A stretch of 64,000 bases of DNA. It comes from Mesobacterium_A sp034670065 (lineage in GTDB: Bacteria > Pseudomonadota > Alphaproteobacteria > Rhodobacterales > Rhodobacteraceae). Below the pieces are notes generated by a model. The model saw nothing but the letters and a program-made list of their open reading frames with translations. It was not told the DNA's origin and did not search any database. The stretch lies in assembly GCA_034670065.1 (NCBI GenBank), contig JAXMOG010000005.1, forward strand, positions 186,001-250,000. The letters run 5' to 3'. Position numbers and translations under genes: made by a program. Below, piece by piece: positions 44,158-52,793 of this stretch; position 1 is the first letter of the stretch; each line of letters begins with the position of its first letter.

Positions 44158-45314
44158 GCTTTCATCTCCTCAAAGGTTTCTGCCATCCAGTCAGCCAACA
44201 TATCGCGCATAAAGGTGCCATTGTCGGCGCCGCAATGTTCCACTTCGAAATGTTCAGGGCCTGTGATGAAGTAATCCACCTTGGTTGCGTTCACTGCTTG
44301 ATCGCGTGACTGCTCGGCATACTCCACCGGAATCTGCCGATCGCCGCCGCCGTGCATGATAAAGAACGGGCAGGTCATGTTGGCGATCACCGGGGTGAGG
44401 TCCATGTTCGGTGCCCATTCCATGAAGTCTTCAACCGTGTCTTTGCCAAATACCCACATCACGTGATCCCAATAGTGCGGCACAGGGTTATCGCCCTCAC
44501 GATGCCGACGACGCTCTTGCATCTCACCCCAATTGTGGTTGGCCCCCATCACGCAACACAGTTTGAAACGAGTATCCATAGAGGCGATGCGCGGTGCAAA
44601 ATACCCGCCCAGTGACAGCCCGAACATGCCGATCCGATTATGATCGACGTCGTCGCGCGTCAGCAAATAGTCATATGCGGCCGAGCCCCAGGCCTCGGCG
44701 TCATAGCGGCCCACCAGTCCAAGATTGCGCAGCGCTTCGCCGGTACCCGGCTGATCAACCACCAAGGTCGAGATGCCGCGCATACGGTTGGCCTCGGGAT
44801 TGCCAGCGCCGAATATCTGTTCCTTCATACTGTCGAGCCCGTTACATGACACCACGCAAGGCGCCGGGCCATCGACGCCCTCCGCAGGCACGAACAGCGC
44901 TGTGTAGAAGCCGTTTTCATATGGAATATTGACAAACTCTACGTTCAACCCCTGCAATTCGACGCCTTTTTTGAAGTAGGCCAGCCCGTCATTATAGGCT
45001 TTGCGGCGCGGCGCGTAGTCGCGCGCCTGCATCCGCTCAGCTGTCAAAAGATAGTTGGCGGCGCGCTGAAACTTTATTCCCGCCGACAGCTTGCGCCCCT
45101 TGGCCAAATCCGCCTCGGCAGAGTTAAGAACCTTGCCTGCCATGTTGATCCAGCTGTCAAAGTAGAGCGCAGTGCCCGCGTCGTCACCGTTCTTGGCTGC
45201 CTCGATGATCGGGGTACAGGCGGCGGTGATCTCGCCGATATTGCCGCCGCACATCAGGTTCAGGTTGGTTCCCAAATTCCAGATATAATTGCCTGCAAAT
45301 GGTTCCCACATCAT
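44154..45314 (-). CDS. Alpha/beta hydrolase (2,6-dihydropseudooxynicotine hydrolase-like fold)
   Basis: A 386-residue hydrolase. A helical N-terminal cap (about 1-130) precedes the core. The nucleophile elbow is GLSLGG (near 235), the acid lies in MHGGGDRQIP, and the histidine is in GPEHFEVEHCG. The cap-plus-core layout resembles FrsA and the C-C bond hydrolase of nicotine degradation, which cleave 1,3-diketones or esters. AAGGAGAAAC precedes the ATG. It is divergent from the epimerase-FAH-SDR operon. Substrate is unknown. Confidence 0.82.
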   Translation of the reverse strand: MMWEPFAGNYIWNLGTNLNLMCGGNIGEITAACTPIIEAAKNGDDAGTALYFDSWINMAGKVLNSAEADLAKGRKLSAGIKFQRAANYLLTAERMQARDYAPRRKAYNDGLAYFKKGVELQGLNVEFVNIPYENGFYTALFVPAEGVDGPAPCVVSCNGLDSMKEQIFGAGNPEANRMRGISTLVVDQPGTGEALRNLGLVGRYDAEAWGSAAYDYLLTRDDVDHNRIGMFGLSLGGYFAPRIASMDTRFKLCCVMGANHNWGEMQERRRHREGDNPVPHYWDHVMWVFGKDTVEDFMEWAPNMDLTPVIANMTCPFFIMHGGGDRQIPVEYAEQSRDQAVNATKVDYFITGPEHFEVEHCGADNGTFMRDMLADWMAETFEEMKA

Positions 45315-45434
45315 GTTTCTCCTTAATGTTCAGTCTGCCCAAGGCGGCCAAATTGATCTTTGACATCACTCAGCCCAGAAACGCCGTCTTCCCAAGGACT
45401 GGGCAGTCCTTGCCGAATGCGGTATATTTCATTA

Positions 45435-45454
45435 TTAGTTGGTCGATCAACTAA
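45435..45454. promoter_or_regulatory. Palindrome in the divergent promoter of the 42-48 kb module
   Basis: TTAGTTG (45435-45441) and CAACTAA (45448-45454) flank a 6-base centre, a 20-base site between the divergent hydrolase and epimerase genes and 23 bases before the latter. It is well placed to be the TetR operator for both operons. Confidence 0.5.
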
Positions 45455-45477
45455 ATAAAGACGCAAGAGGGAAATGA

Positions 45478-46416
45478 ATGAAAGTTACAGTTGTGGGGGC
45501 TGGTGGGTTTGTCGGAACCCAGGTGGCCAATATCTTGCGAAAAACTGAGGAAATAAACGAAATCGCGCTGGTTGACCGAGTGCCATTGCGGCAGGCTATC
45601 CACGAAGATGCTAGCAATGTCGAAGTCTACACCGGGGACTTTTTCGACCCGGCGATTCGTGATGCGGCATGCGGTGGGGCCGATGCGATCATTTTTTTGG
45701 CAGCCATTTTGGGCGGTGCTGCCGAGGCAGACTACGCCTTGGCGCGGCGCGTGAATGTCGATGCCACACTGGATCTAATCGAGCACCTACGAAACACAGC
45801 CCCAACCACCCGTTTCGTGTTTGCCTCGACCATCGCAACATATTCCAAGCCGCTGCCGGATCCAGTAACCGACGCTACCCCGCTAGGGCCTACGATGGTC
45901 TACGGTGCACAAAAATTGATGATGGAAGTTGCTTTGTCGAATTTTGCCGCAAAGGGCTGGCTTGATGCGGTATCGCTGCGCCCTTCGGGTGTGATGGCCC
46001 GTGACGGAGCGGATGCTGCGCTAAAGTCGGCTTTCATGTCACGCTTGTTCTGGTGCGTGCAGCGCGGCGAAGATATCACCCTGCCCGTCGCGGAAGGCAG
46101 CCGCACTTGGCTCACCTCGGTGGGGAATGTGGCTGAAAACTTTGTGCATGGGGCATTGCTGCCCCAGATCGGACCAACGCGGGCCTTTACCCTGCCAGCA
46201 CTGGCCCTGACCTTCGGAGAGCTGGTGGCCGCCATCAAACGCCGCTTTCCAACCAGCCCGTCAAAAGTCACCTTTGCGCCTGATCCAGAAACCGTGGCGT
46301 TATTTGGCAGCTACCCACACCTAACCACCGAAACAGCCGACAGGCTTGGGTTTATCCGCGATGCGGATGCCGACGCGCTTGTTCAAAATTCCATACTTGA
46401 GGAGACTACCCAATGA
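45478..46416 (+). CDS. NAD-dependent epimerase/dehydratase-family protein (DenD-like)
   Basis: A 312-residue extended SDR. The NAD loop is VVGAGGFVGTQ (about 5-15), FVFASTIATYS supplies the catalytic serine, and YGAQKLMME the Tyr-x3-Lys pair (about 141-149). It resembles D-erythronate dehydrogenase DenD, which oxidises a four-carbon sugar acid, more than sugar-nucleotide epimerases. It overlaps the FAH-family gene by 4 bases. Start by ATG after AAGAGGGAAATGA. Confidence 0.83.
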   Translation: MKVTVVGAGGFVGTQVANILRKTEEINEIALVDRVPLRQAIHEDASNVEVYTGDFFDPAIRDAACGGADAIIFLAAILGGAAEADYALARRVNVDATLDLIEHLRNTAPTTRFVFASTIATYSKPLPDPVTDATPLGPTMVYGAQKLMMEVALSNFAAKGWLDAVSLRPSGVMARDGADAALKSAFMSRLFWCVQRGEDITLPVAEGSRTWLTSVGNVAENFVHGALLPQIGPTRAFTLPALALTFGELVAAIKRRFPTSPSKVTFAPDPETVALFGSYPHLTTETADRLGFIRDADADALVQNSILEETTQ

Positions 46417-47375
46417 GATTTGCCACGCTACCGAATGGCACGCCTGATGGCCAATTACACCTTGTTAGCCGCGACAACAGCCGTTGCACCCCGTGCCAAG
46501 TAGCCGCAACTTTGCAAGACGCGCTGAACGATTGGGATGATCTGAACGCCGAACTTCAGCGCGAGTATGATCAGCTAAATGCGGGTGGTGGTGCGCCGTT
46601 TGATGGCACCGCAGCGCTTGCGCCGCTACCGCGTGCTTGGCAGTGGTTGGATGGGTCGGCCTTTGAAAGCCATAGTGATCTGTTGCAAGCCGTGTTCAGG
46701 CTCGAACCATTGGAAAAGACTGGGCGGCCACTGATGTATCAGGGCGTTTCAGATCGTTTTCTAGCGCCCTGTGAAGCAGCCAAGTTACCCAGCGAAGACG
46801 ACGGCATCGATTTTGAAGGCGAGTTTGGTGTGATCTGCAAAGCCACGCCGATGGGCACCAAAAATAGCGCAGCAGATCACATTGCCCTTGTCGTGCAGAT
46901 CAACGACTGGTCGTTACGCAAGCTTGGCCCGATCGAAATGAAAACGGGTTTTGGATGGATTCAAGCCAAGCCCGCCAGTTCAATGGCGCCTGTCGCTGTC
47001 ACGCCTGATGAGCTGGGCGAAGCCTGGCGCGATGCGCGGGTCGATCTGCCACTGAATGTTACTTGGAACACTGAAAAGTTTGGCGCACCCAATGGATATC
47101 AGATGGCCTTTGGCTTTGATGATCTTCTTGCGCACGCGGCCTATTCGCGCGATCTGGTCGCTGGCACCGTGATTGGCTCGGGCACCGTATCGAATGCCAA
47201 TTTCCGCGAAATCGGGTCCGCCTGTATCGCAGAGCGCCGTGGGATCGAAGCACTGGATGAAGGCGAGGCAAAGACGCCGTTCATGTCATTTGGCGACAGC
47301 GTGCGCATGGAATGTGTAGCAGCTGACGGCAGTCCCCTCTTTGGCGTGATCGATCAACAGGTTGTCAAGGCTTAA
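46413..47375 (+). CDS. Fumarylacetoacetate hydrolase-family protein
   Basis: A 320-residue FAH-fold enzyme. FEGEFGVICKATPMG carries the Glu metal ligands (about 135-149), VVQINDWSLRKLGP and QAKPASSMAPVAVT follow, and GSGTVSNANFREIGSACIAE is the usual C-terminal block. The family cleaves or hydrolyses beta-diketo acids, acylpyruvates or 2,4-diketo-3-deoxy sugar acids. With a lactonase, a sugar-acid dehydrogenase and an SDR beside it, it may act in a non-phosphorylated 2,4-diketo sugar-acid route; this is inference. Confidence 0.85.
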   Translation: MRFATLPNGTPDGQLHLVSRDNSRCTPCQVAATLQDALNDWDDLNAELQREYDQLNAGGGAPFDGTAALAPLPRAWQWLDGSAFESHSDLLQAVFRLEPLEKTGRPLMYQGVSDRFLAPCEAAKLPSEDDGIDFEGEFGVICKATPMGTKNSAADHIALVVQINDWSLRKLGPIEMKTGFGWIQAKPASSMAPVAVTPDELGEAWRDARVDLPLNVTWNTEKFGAPNGYQMAFGFDDLLAHAAYSRDLVAGTVIGSGTVSNANFREIGSACIAERRGIEALDEGEAKTPFMSFGDSVRMECVAADGSPLFGVIDQQVVKA

Positions 47376-47423
47376 CCCCCGCCACCCACGGCCGAATGAG
47401 GGACCACGAAAGGAAAGCATGCC

Positions 47424-48209
47424 ATGAAAGACAGCGGCTTAACGGGCAGCCTCAATACTCTCTTCGGCCTCGACGGCAAACGTGCACTGGTGACGGGCGG
47501 CACATCCGGCATTGGGCTGGCGATTGTCCAGGCTCTCGCCGAGGCTGGCGCGCAGGTGCTGACATGCTCTGACCGCGGTGACGACGTGGCAGGTTTTTCA
47601 TGCGACGGTGCGAAGGCGATCCACCACAGGCTGAGCGATCGTGCAGCGGCCGAAGCGCTGGTTGCCAAAACCGAAGCCGAATTGGGCGGCCCGGTGGATA
47701 TTCTGGTCTCAAACGCTGGCATCGAAGGCCCGGTGGGCCTGACCGGCGCGGCAGCGGCAGACGCGTATAATCGTGTTTTCGACATCAACCTGCACTCGGC
47801 CTATTGGCTGGCGTCCGCCTGCAAAAACGCGATGGCAGCGCAAGGGGGCGGCTCAATCATCTTGATGTCCAGCCTTTCGGCCATGCGCGGCAATGCGATG
47901 ATCGGGCCCTATGCCATGTCGAAAGCCGCGCTTGCGCAGATGGCACGCAACCTTGCTGTTGAACTCGGGCCTGATGGAATTCGCGCCAATGCCATTGCGC
48001 CGGGGCTGATCGAAACGCCGTTCTCAAAGGCGCTGATGAGCACTCAAGCGTTTATGGAGCGCCGTCTTCAGGCAACGCCGCTGCGCCGCGTTGGTCAGCC
48101 GCATGAGGTTGCTGCAGCAGTGTTGTTTTTGGCTTCGGCGGGCGGCGCATTCATGACAGGGCAGACATTGGTCATTGACGGCGGCACGTTGGTGTCTGAC
48201 GGCAGTTAA
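47424..48209 (+). CDS. SDR-family oxidoreductase
   Basis: A 261-residue classical short-chain dehydrogenase. The cofactor loop is VTGGTSGIG (about 23-31), VSNAGIEG corresponds to the NAG motif, and the catalytic Ser-Tyr-Lys are in MSSLSAM and YAMSKAA (about 142-165). The C-terminal FMTGQTLVIDGGTL is standard for sugar or hydroxy-acid dehydrogenases. It lies 48 bases after the FAH-family gene and ends the operon. GAAAGG precedes the ATG. Confidence 0.88.
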   Translation: MKDSGLTGSLNTLFGLDGKRALVTGGTSGIGLAIVQALAEAGAQVLTCSDRGDDVAGFSCDGAKAIHHRLSDRAAAEALVAKTEAELGGPVDILVSNAGIEGPVGLTGAAAADAYNRVFDINLHSAYWLASACKNAMAAQGGGSIILMSSLSAMRGNAMIGPYAMSKAALAQMARNLAVELGPDGIRANAIAPGLIETPFSKALMSTQAFMERRLQATPLRRVGQPHEVAAAVLFLASAGGAFMTGQTLVIDGGTLVSDGS

Positions 48210-48214
48210 CAGCG

Positions 48215-48245
48215 GGCGGGGGCCATCGAGCAGATCGCCCCCGCC
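48215..48245 (+). terminator. GC-rich hairpin after the SDR gene
   Basis: GGCGGGGGC (48215-48223) pairs with GCCCCCGCC (48237-48245), 6 bases after the SDR stop. Only an A-run follows, so it is a candidate terminator for the epimerase-FAH-SDR operon. Confidence 0.6.
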
Positions 48246-48325
48246 AAAAGCCCTGTTAGGTGGTTTCGCGATCTGCAGGGCGACTGCGCAGGGCCTCAAA
48301 GCGAGACAAAGCGCAAGCAAATACA

Positions 48326-48482
48326 GGGCGGTTTGAGAGGTGCGTGTTGAGCAGGATTATCCTCATCAATCGCAATGGTTAGCGCTGGCATGACACGCTG
48401 AGGAAATATGGGCCGCACAAGACGCTCTGCAGCCGCTGGAAGCGATGGAGTGACAAGGGCATCGTCGCTCAAATGATGTCGG
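48326..48482 (+). mobile_element. IS5-family transposase remnant with an internal stop
   Basis: One frame reads VLSRIILINRNG, a TAG stop at 48380-48382, then RWHDTLRKYGPHKTL and RWKRWSDKGIVAQMM. This matches the N-terminal region of IS5/IS427-group transposases, which have a similar block around NRNG.RWRD...YGPHKT..RW.RW...G. The start, the DDE region and both terminal repeats are missing. The following 400 bases (48483-48906) hold no gene I can support and are probably relics of the same or other insertions. Confidence 0.75.
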
Positions 48483-48906
48483 CCTGGCGGTGTGTCGCCA
48501 CCTGCTACCACAGGTGCCCAAAGGTCTTCTTCTCCTCAGTCACCCTCGTATCTATTGGCTATGAGACCTGAGCCAAAGCCGTGGCGGCGTTTTGGATATA
48601 GCCACCTGCGCTTGAGGCGTAACGACAGCTCAATATGTCAGACCGTTCTCGGCGTCTGGGCCAATGCCGTGAAACTCCGATTTTTCTATTATCCTCGGCG
48701 TCGCTGAATTATCGTTTGTGTGTTGTCGCCGACATGACCCATCACTGGGAAATCTCCGATAACGTGAGGGGTAAGTAAGAAACGGATTTCAGCACATCAG
48801 CTTCCGCCGTTTACTGTGCAAATAGTCTTCAACCGATGTCCACTTATCCGAGTTCGAAGCCGATACCTCGAACTTGAAGCGCCGGTTCGCAATACTCACG
48901 ACAGAT

Positions 48907-48934
48907 GCGTCAGGCCGCAGTGGCGGCCTGACGC
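48907..48934. terminator. Perfect GC-rich hairpin
   Basis: GCGTCAGGCCGC (48907-48918) pairs perfectly with GCGGCCTGACGC (48923-48934) around a 4-base loop, 8 bases after the stop of the minus-strand alpha/beta hydrolase gene. A short T-run follows only on the plus strand. Confidence 0.72.
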
Positions 48935-48942
48935 TTTCCTGA

Positions 48943-50880
48943 TTATTTGAGGCCTGCGAAGTCTTCCTTGGCGCGTTCCGCGACATATCCAACGTCGCCT
49001 TCCAACATCAAGCCGCTTGCAATAAGCGCTTCCGATGCCTCTGTGACGGCTTTCGCGTAGTCGTCAGCATCGGTGTAACGTGCTGAGATTGGTGTGCGCG
49101 TGTCTTCGGCATTTGCCTCCAATGGGAAGGGAAGGAATGCGCCGGTCAGGCCGCAGAGGTTACCCTCGGCGAAGCCGTCATTGCGCAGGTTCCAGCCCCA
49201 GTACGTGCCCAGGGGCTCTTCGATACGGGGATCAAGAACGCCGCCCATTGGAATGCCGTCGGCATCAAGCTGCGGCACCAGCACAGGGTATGTGCCACCC
49301 GCAATGGGGGGAACAGCGCTGTGATCGCGGACCTGAAGCACGTTGAACACCGGCACATAAGTATCATCCGCGGTGTCAGGCAGAGCCAGTTCAGAGAGTG
49401 GTACAAGGGTGCCATCGCTGACGCTTGGAAACTGGCTGGCCGGGGGCTCGGTGCCCTGTGTGGTCCAGTTCAGCATATTCGTGGTCAACGCCCGCATAAC
49501 AGGGGCTTCGCTCACAGGGTTGGTCGGAAACTGGCATTTATCGGTGAGCTTGCTGGCCGACGACCAGCCGGTAAAGTGCTGCGCACCTGCCAGGAAGTAC
49601 AGCCGCACATTCTCTGGCATCTCGATTGCAGTGCCATCGGGTGCGGTGGACAACAGAGCCGCCCGCGCCTGCCAGAATTCAGTGGACGTGTCGGTTTGCA
49701 TGATCTTGGGACAGGTGTCCGTGGACATGCATTCCTTGAGGATGCCGTCAGTGCTACCGGTCAGTGGATCTGTCAGCTCGGGATAGGTGAACGGAAACTG
49801 ATCGCCTTGTACATCGTGGTCTTCGTGTTGACGCGAATACCGTCCAGCCTTGGAAAACCGATAGTTGGTATAGGTTTTACGGGATCCGGCGATGTGCGCA
49901 ATGGCACCATCAAAGACCTTCGCGCCGGTCTCATCGGCATTGAACCCCTGATAAATAAAGTCGCGCAGAAAGCGACCGGATTGCGAAATGCCAAGTGCAA
50001 CGGCGTTGTCGATGCCCGTCACAGGCGATGCAACATCATGGCCTTCAGACCCGCGCAAGAAGCTGACAACATCGGCTGTGGCGGTAAAGCCAAGCCCAGT
50101 GGCCACTGGATCTGTCGCGGTGTAGATGAATTCATAGATCGCGCCGCTATCCAGCCCTTCGGGACGGGTGATCTCGATCTCGGTGGCGGACAGGTATTTA
50201 AACGACAGGCCGGGTACGGTGGACCGCGGATCGTTGGCATTCTGACGCACGGTCAACGTTGCGTTGGCCGGGTCCATATCAGCTGCCGGGTAGCTCAGCT
50301 TGGCGGTGATTACCGGCTCGCCCTTGTCAAACACATACTCTTCCCGTGACAGGCCCGTGATGCCGGGGATGACAGGGGCGCTCAGGCTGATCGAGGCTTC
50401 CGACAGACCGGTTTGCCAGCCGCTCCAGACACGGGTGTATCCCTCTTCCATCAAAAAGCCGTCGCCGACGTTCTTTGCCTCTTCCGGAACACCGGTTCCA
50501 CCACCACGGTTCAACAGGATGGTCGACAGGTTTCTGCCACGGTTCGGGACCTCATAAAACAGGGTTCCATTGGCATTCCCGGCCTCAACCGGGCGCATGA
50601 TGGAAACTTTGGTTGAATAATGGACAAGCCCGTCTTCCGCCACCACGGCATGCTCAAGGTCTACAATCTTTTTGCCGCGCGGCGAGTTGGGATCGATCGC
50701 CAGTTCGGCGACACCGTCGATGCGCTCATAGGCGCCGACATCGCCAAAGCTTTGCCCCTCAAACATGGGGCTAACAGTATTGGTGACCGTGAAATCAGTC
50801 ACTTTGGCCTGCACCGTTAGGGGGGCCATCAAAAGGGCCAGCCCACATGTGGTGCCAAGAAGTTTTGTAGTTTTAAGCAT
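48943..50880 (-). CDS. Exported alpha/beta hydrolase domain protein (Abhydrolase_10-like)
   Basis: A 645-residue exported protein. Its Sec signal (LKTTKLLGTTCGLALLMAPLTVQA) is cleaved before KVTDF. The N-terminal half is beta-rich (GTLFYEVPNRGRNLSTILLN, about 105-124). ALGISQSGRFLRDFIYQGFN near 295-314 contains a G-x-S-x-S/G nucleophile elbow, and the catalytic histidine is probably in FLAGAQHFTGW. The family (alpha/beta hydrolase domain, DUF-type) has no well-defined substrate; esterase activity is expected in the periplasm. ATG 50880 follows GGAGGAATTCC. A small ORF upstream on the same strand may be cotranscribed. Confidence 0.8.
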   Translation of the reverse strand: MLKTTKLLGTTCGLALLMAPLTVQAKVTDFTVTNTVSPMFEGQSFGDVGAYERIDGVAELAIDPNSPRGKKIVDLEHAVVAEDGLVHYSTKVSIMRPVEAGNANGTLFYEVPNRGRNLSTILLNRGGGTGVPEEAKNVGDGFLMEEGYTRVWSGWQTGLSEASISLSAPVIPGITGLSREEYVFDKGEPVITAKLSYPAADMDPANATLTVRQNANDPRSTVPGLSFKYLSATEIEITRPEGLDSGAIYEFIYTATDPVATGLGFTATADVVSFLRGSEGHDVASPVTGIDNAVALGISQSGRFLRDFIYQGFNADETGAKVFDGAIAHIAGSRKTYTNYRFSKAGRYSRQHEDHDVQGDQFPFTYPELTDPLTGSTDGILKECMSTDTCPKIMQTDTSTEFWQARAALLSTAPDGTAIEMPENVRLYFLAGAQHFTGWSSASKLTDKCQFPTNPVSEAPVMRALTTNMLNWTTQGTEPPASQFPSVSDGTLVPLSELALPDTADDTYVPVFNVLQVRDHSAVPPIAGGTYPVLVPQLDADGIPMGGVLDPRIEEPLGTYWGWNLRNDGFAEGNLCGLTGAFLPFPLEANAEDTRTPISARYTDADDYAKAVTEASEALIASGLMLEGDVGYVAERAKEDFAGLK

Positions 50881-51019
50881 GGAATTCCTCCGATATTTTT
50901 CCATTAAAAAGGGGCGTTGTTGCTGCGGGTTTTGATCTCCTTGGCATGATAAAATTCGACGTGTGAAAGCTTCGCGGTGATGTTGCCAACTGCCCCTGAC
51001 GGAGCACGTCTTTCAGCCG

Positions 51020-51313
51020 TTACCTAAGCGTCGAGCATCGCTTGATTTCTTTCGGCGATGCTGTGTCAGTTCCCGCTAATTCGCCGGCGAATGGTTCGCG
51101 ATGTAGCGGTTGAAGATCGACGTCGGTGGCCACTTCTCTGATGTTCGCCTGGGCTCCAAACAGTCCCTCGCCAAAGTACTGTCGGGACAAGGTTGAGAGT
51201 TTCGAGGATGAGCAACGATCTTTGGCAGATCGCAATCCAAGCGCGAAATCTAAAAGCGAAAGCAGAGAGTTGTTCTTTGCAGAAAAAAAGGCACTTTTTG
51301 CAGCTGACATCAT
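51020..51313 (-). CDS. Small hypothetical protein
   Basis: A 97-codon frame with a good ribosome site (GGGAGGGGTGAGAAAACG before ATGATG). The first 50 residues (SLLSLLDFALGLRSAKDR, TLSRQYFGEGLFG) could be helical; the rest is acidic and low in hydrophobics. I do not recognise a family. It lies 139 bases before the exported hydrolase start on the same strand and could be cotranscribed with it. The strong ribosome site is the main evidence that it is translated. Confidence 0.45.
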   Translation of the reverse strand: MMSAAKSAFFSAKNNSLLSLLDFALGLRSAKDRCSSSKLSTLSRQYFGEGLFGAQANIREVATDVDLQPLHREPFAGELAGTDTASPKEIKRCSTLR

Positions 51314-51405
51314 CGTTTTCTCACCCCTCCCAAAGTGAAATTGAAACGAAAATAGCTCTCAAAGACTAAGGACAACCTTCCCGACGCCGCATCCAGAGTC
51401 AATGC

Positions 51406-51419
51406 TTTTGTATACAAAA
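51406..51419. promoter_or_regulatory. GTATAC-centred 14-base palindrome
   Basis: TTTTGTATACAAAA is a perfect palindrome, 93 bases upstream of the small minus-strand gene. Its core matches the palindrome beside the FCD-GntR gene at 38293-38304. It could be an operator for an FCD-type GntR protein. Confidence 0.45.
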
Positions 51420-52031
51420 AATCACTTATGGAATTTTGAATATTAAAAATTTGAAACTATGCAGCCCTCGCGACAGTAGGATAAAAAAGGGTTGAGGATG
51501 GCCAAGGTCAGGGTTTTTGCCCGGAAAATGACGAGGGCGAAGGGAAGATTATTGGGGGTCTGCCGCAATCAAATCCTGTTTGCGCTCACGTTTGTTGGCC
51601 CCTCCTCCCGGAAAAAAAACGGGCAGGAGCATTGGACAATTGAGACGGTGAGGCGGTGTGCAAACGCCAAGGGCATCGCGCCCAGGCGGCGCCTCACGGC
51701 AAACGACACAATATTGGAGGGTCAGTCGTGAGATCGCAGTCAGCCAGACTGGATTCTGAGCAACCCGACCCAGGCGGGCAAGGTCCGGCATATGGGCATA
51801 GTCTATGACGGGCAGCATCCCGTCCTGATCCCACAGCGCTGTGGCGACCTGCAGGCGAATGCCGCACGGGAACGTGGAACACGCCCCCCCTTCTCGCCGC
51901 TCGTGGGGAAGATCTTCGACGAAACCGAAGCAGCTAACATCCAATCCGCGACCACGGACCCGTGTCCGTCAAACGTCAGGGGCGCCCACGTGGGCTCTTG
52001 ATCTCAATTCCGAGCCGGAATCGCCCTACCA
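51420..52031. other. Gap without a supportable gene
   Basis: About 610 bases. It starts AT-rich, then turns GC-rich. Two overlapping frames on opposite strands (51492-51731 plus; 51549-51944 minus) show no family, no clear ribosome site and no coding-like composition. Degraded gene remnants are possible. The right end is the downstream region of the siderophore ABC operon. Confidence 0.3.
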
Positions 52032-52793
52032 TTAACATGGGACAACAAGGCTATGGCCGGCCACCTGTTGAATGGTCAAACCTGTACCGAATAGATCGCT
52101 CAGCATCGGGCCCGTCATGGTGAGAACCCGGGGACCGGAGACGACCAGCCTGCCGTCTTTTAAAGCGACAATCCGGTCCGCGTAGCGGGCCGCGACACCC
52201 AAATCGTGCAGAACGATAACGACACTGCGTTGGGCTTGACCGGGTCTGGTGAGGGCATGGAGCCGATCCATGATGTCGCGCACATGGCGGGGGTCAAGCG
52301 CGGACAAAGGCTCATCCAACAAAAGCCATGGCGTGTCCTGTGCCCATGACATAGCCACGAACGCCCGCTGCCGTTGGCCGCCGGACAACGAAGCCAGCTG
52401 GCGGCTTGCCAGTTCGACCAGATCAAAGGCCTCAATTGCGGCGTCGATCTTACGGTTGTCATCTTCCTTTGGACGTCCGTGATGGTGCGTCCATCGGCCG
52501 AAACTCACCAATTCACGCACAGTCAATCGTGCGGTGACCTGTTCGTTCTGTGCCAGCAATGCGACGCGGCTGGCGCGTTCGGGTGGCCGGGCGTTGATCA
52601 TGTCACAGCCTTCAACCGTAACCCGCCCCTTTGTCGTCTTGGCCAATCCGGCAATCGCAGACAAGAGGGTCGATTTGCCCGCACCATTGGGACCGATCAG
52701 AGCGGTAATCCCACCCTGCCCGAACTTGAGTGATATATCTTTCAGGATGTCGGTCCCGGTCTTTGTGATCGTCAGGTTGTCGACTTGGATCAT
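52032..52793 (-). CDS. Fe-siderophore ABC transporter ATPase
   Basis: A 253-residue ATPase of the FecE/FepC group. Walker A is GPNGAGKS (about 33-40), the Q-loop lies in ALLAQNEQ, the signature is LSGGQRQR and Walker B is LLLDEPLSALD. It drives uptake of ferric siderophore through the two FecCD-type permeases encoded immediately upstream. The start overlaps the permease stop by 4 bases. It is the last gene of the four-gene minus-strand operon. Confidence 0.93.
   Translation of the reverse strand: MIQVDNLTITKTGTDILKDISLKFGQGGITALIGPNGAGKSTLLSAIAGLAKTTKGRVTVEGCDMINARPPERASRVALLAQNEQVTARLTVRELVSFGRWTHHHGRPKEDDNRKIDAAIEAFDLVELASRQLASLSGGQRQRAFVAMSWAQDTPWLLLDEPLSALDPRHVRDIMDRLHALTRPGQAQRSVVIVLHDLGVAARYADRIVALKDGRLVVSGPRVLTMTGPMLSDLFGTGLTIQQVAGHSLVVPC

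Noticed and set aside
43174..44274. Plus-strand open frame of 366 codons
   Set aside because: It is antisense to the SMP-30-like gene, which has clear propeller motifs and operon overlap.
49321..50349. Plus-strand open frame of 342 codons
   Set aside because: It is antisense to the exported alpha/beta hydrolase gene with its signal peptide and ribosome site.
51549..51944. Minus-strand frame of 131 codons in the 51.4-52.0 kb gap
   Set aside because: It has no ribosome site and no recognisable family; it may be a relic but cannot be supported as a gene.
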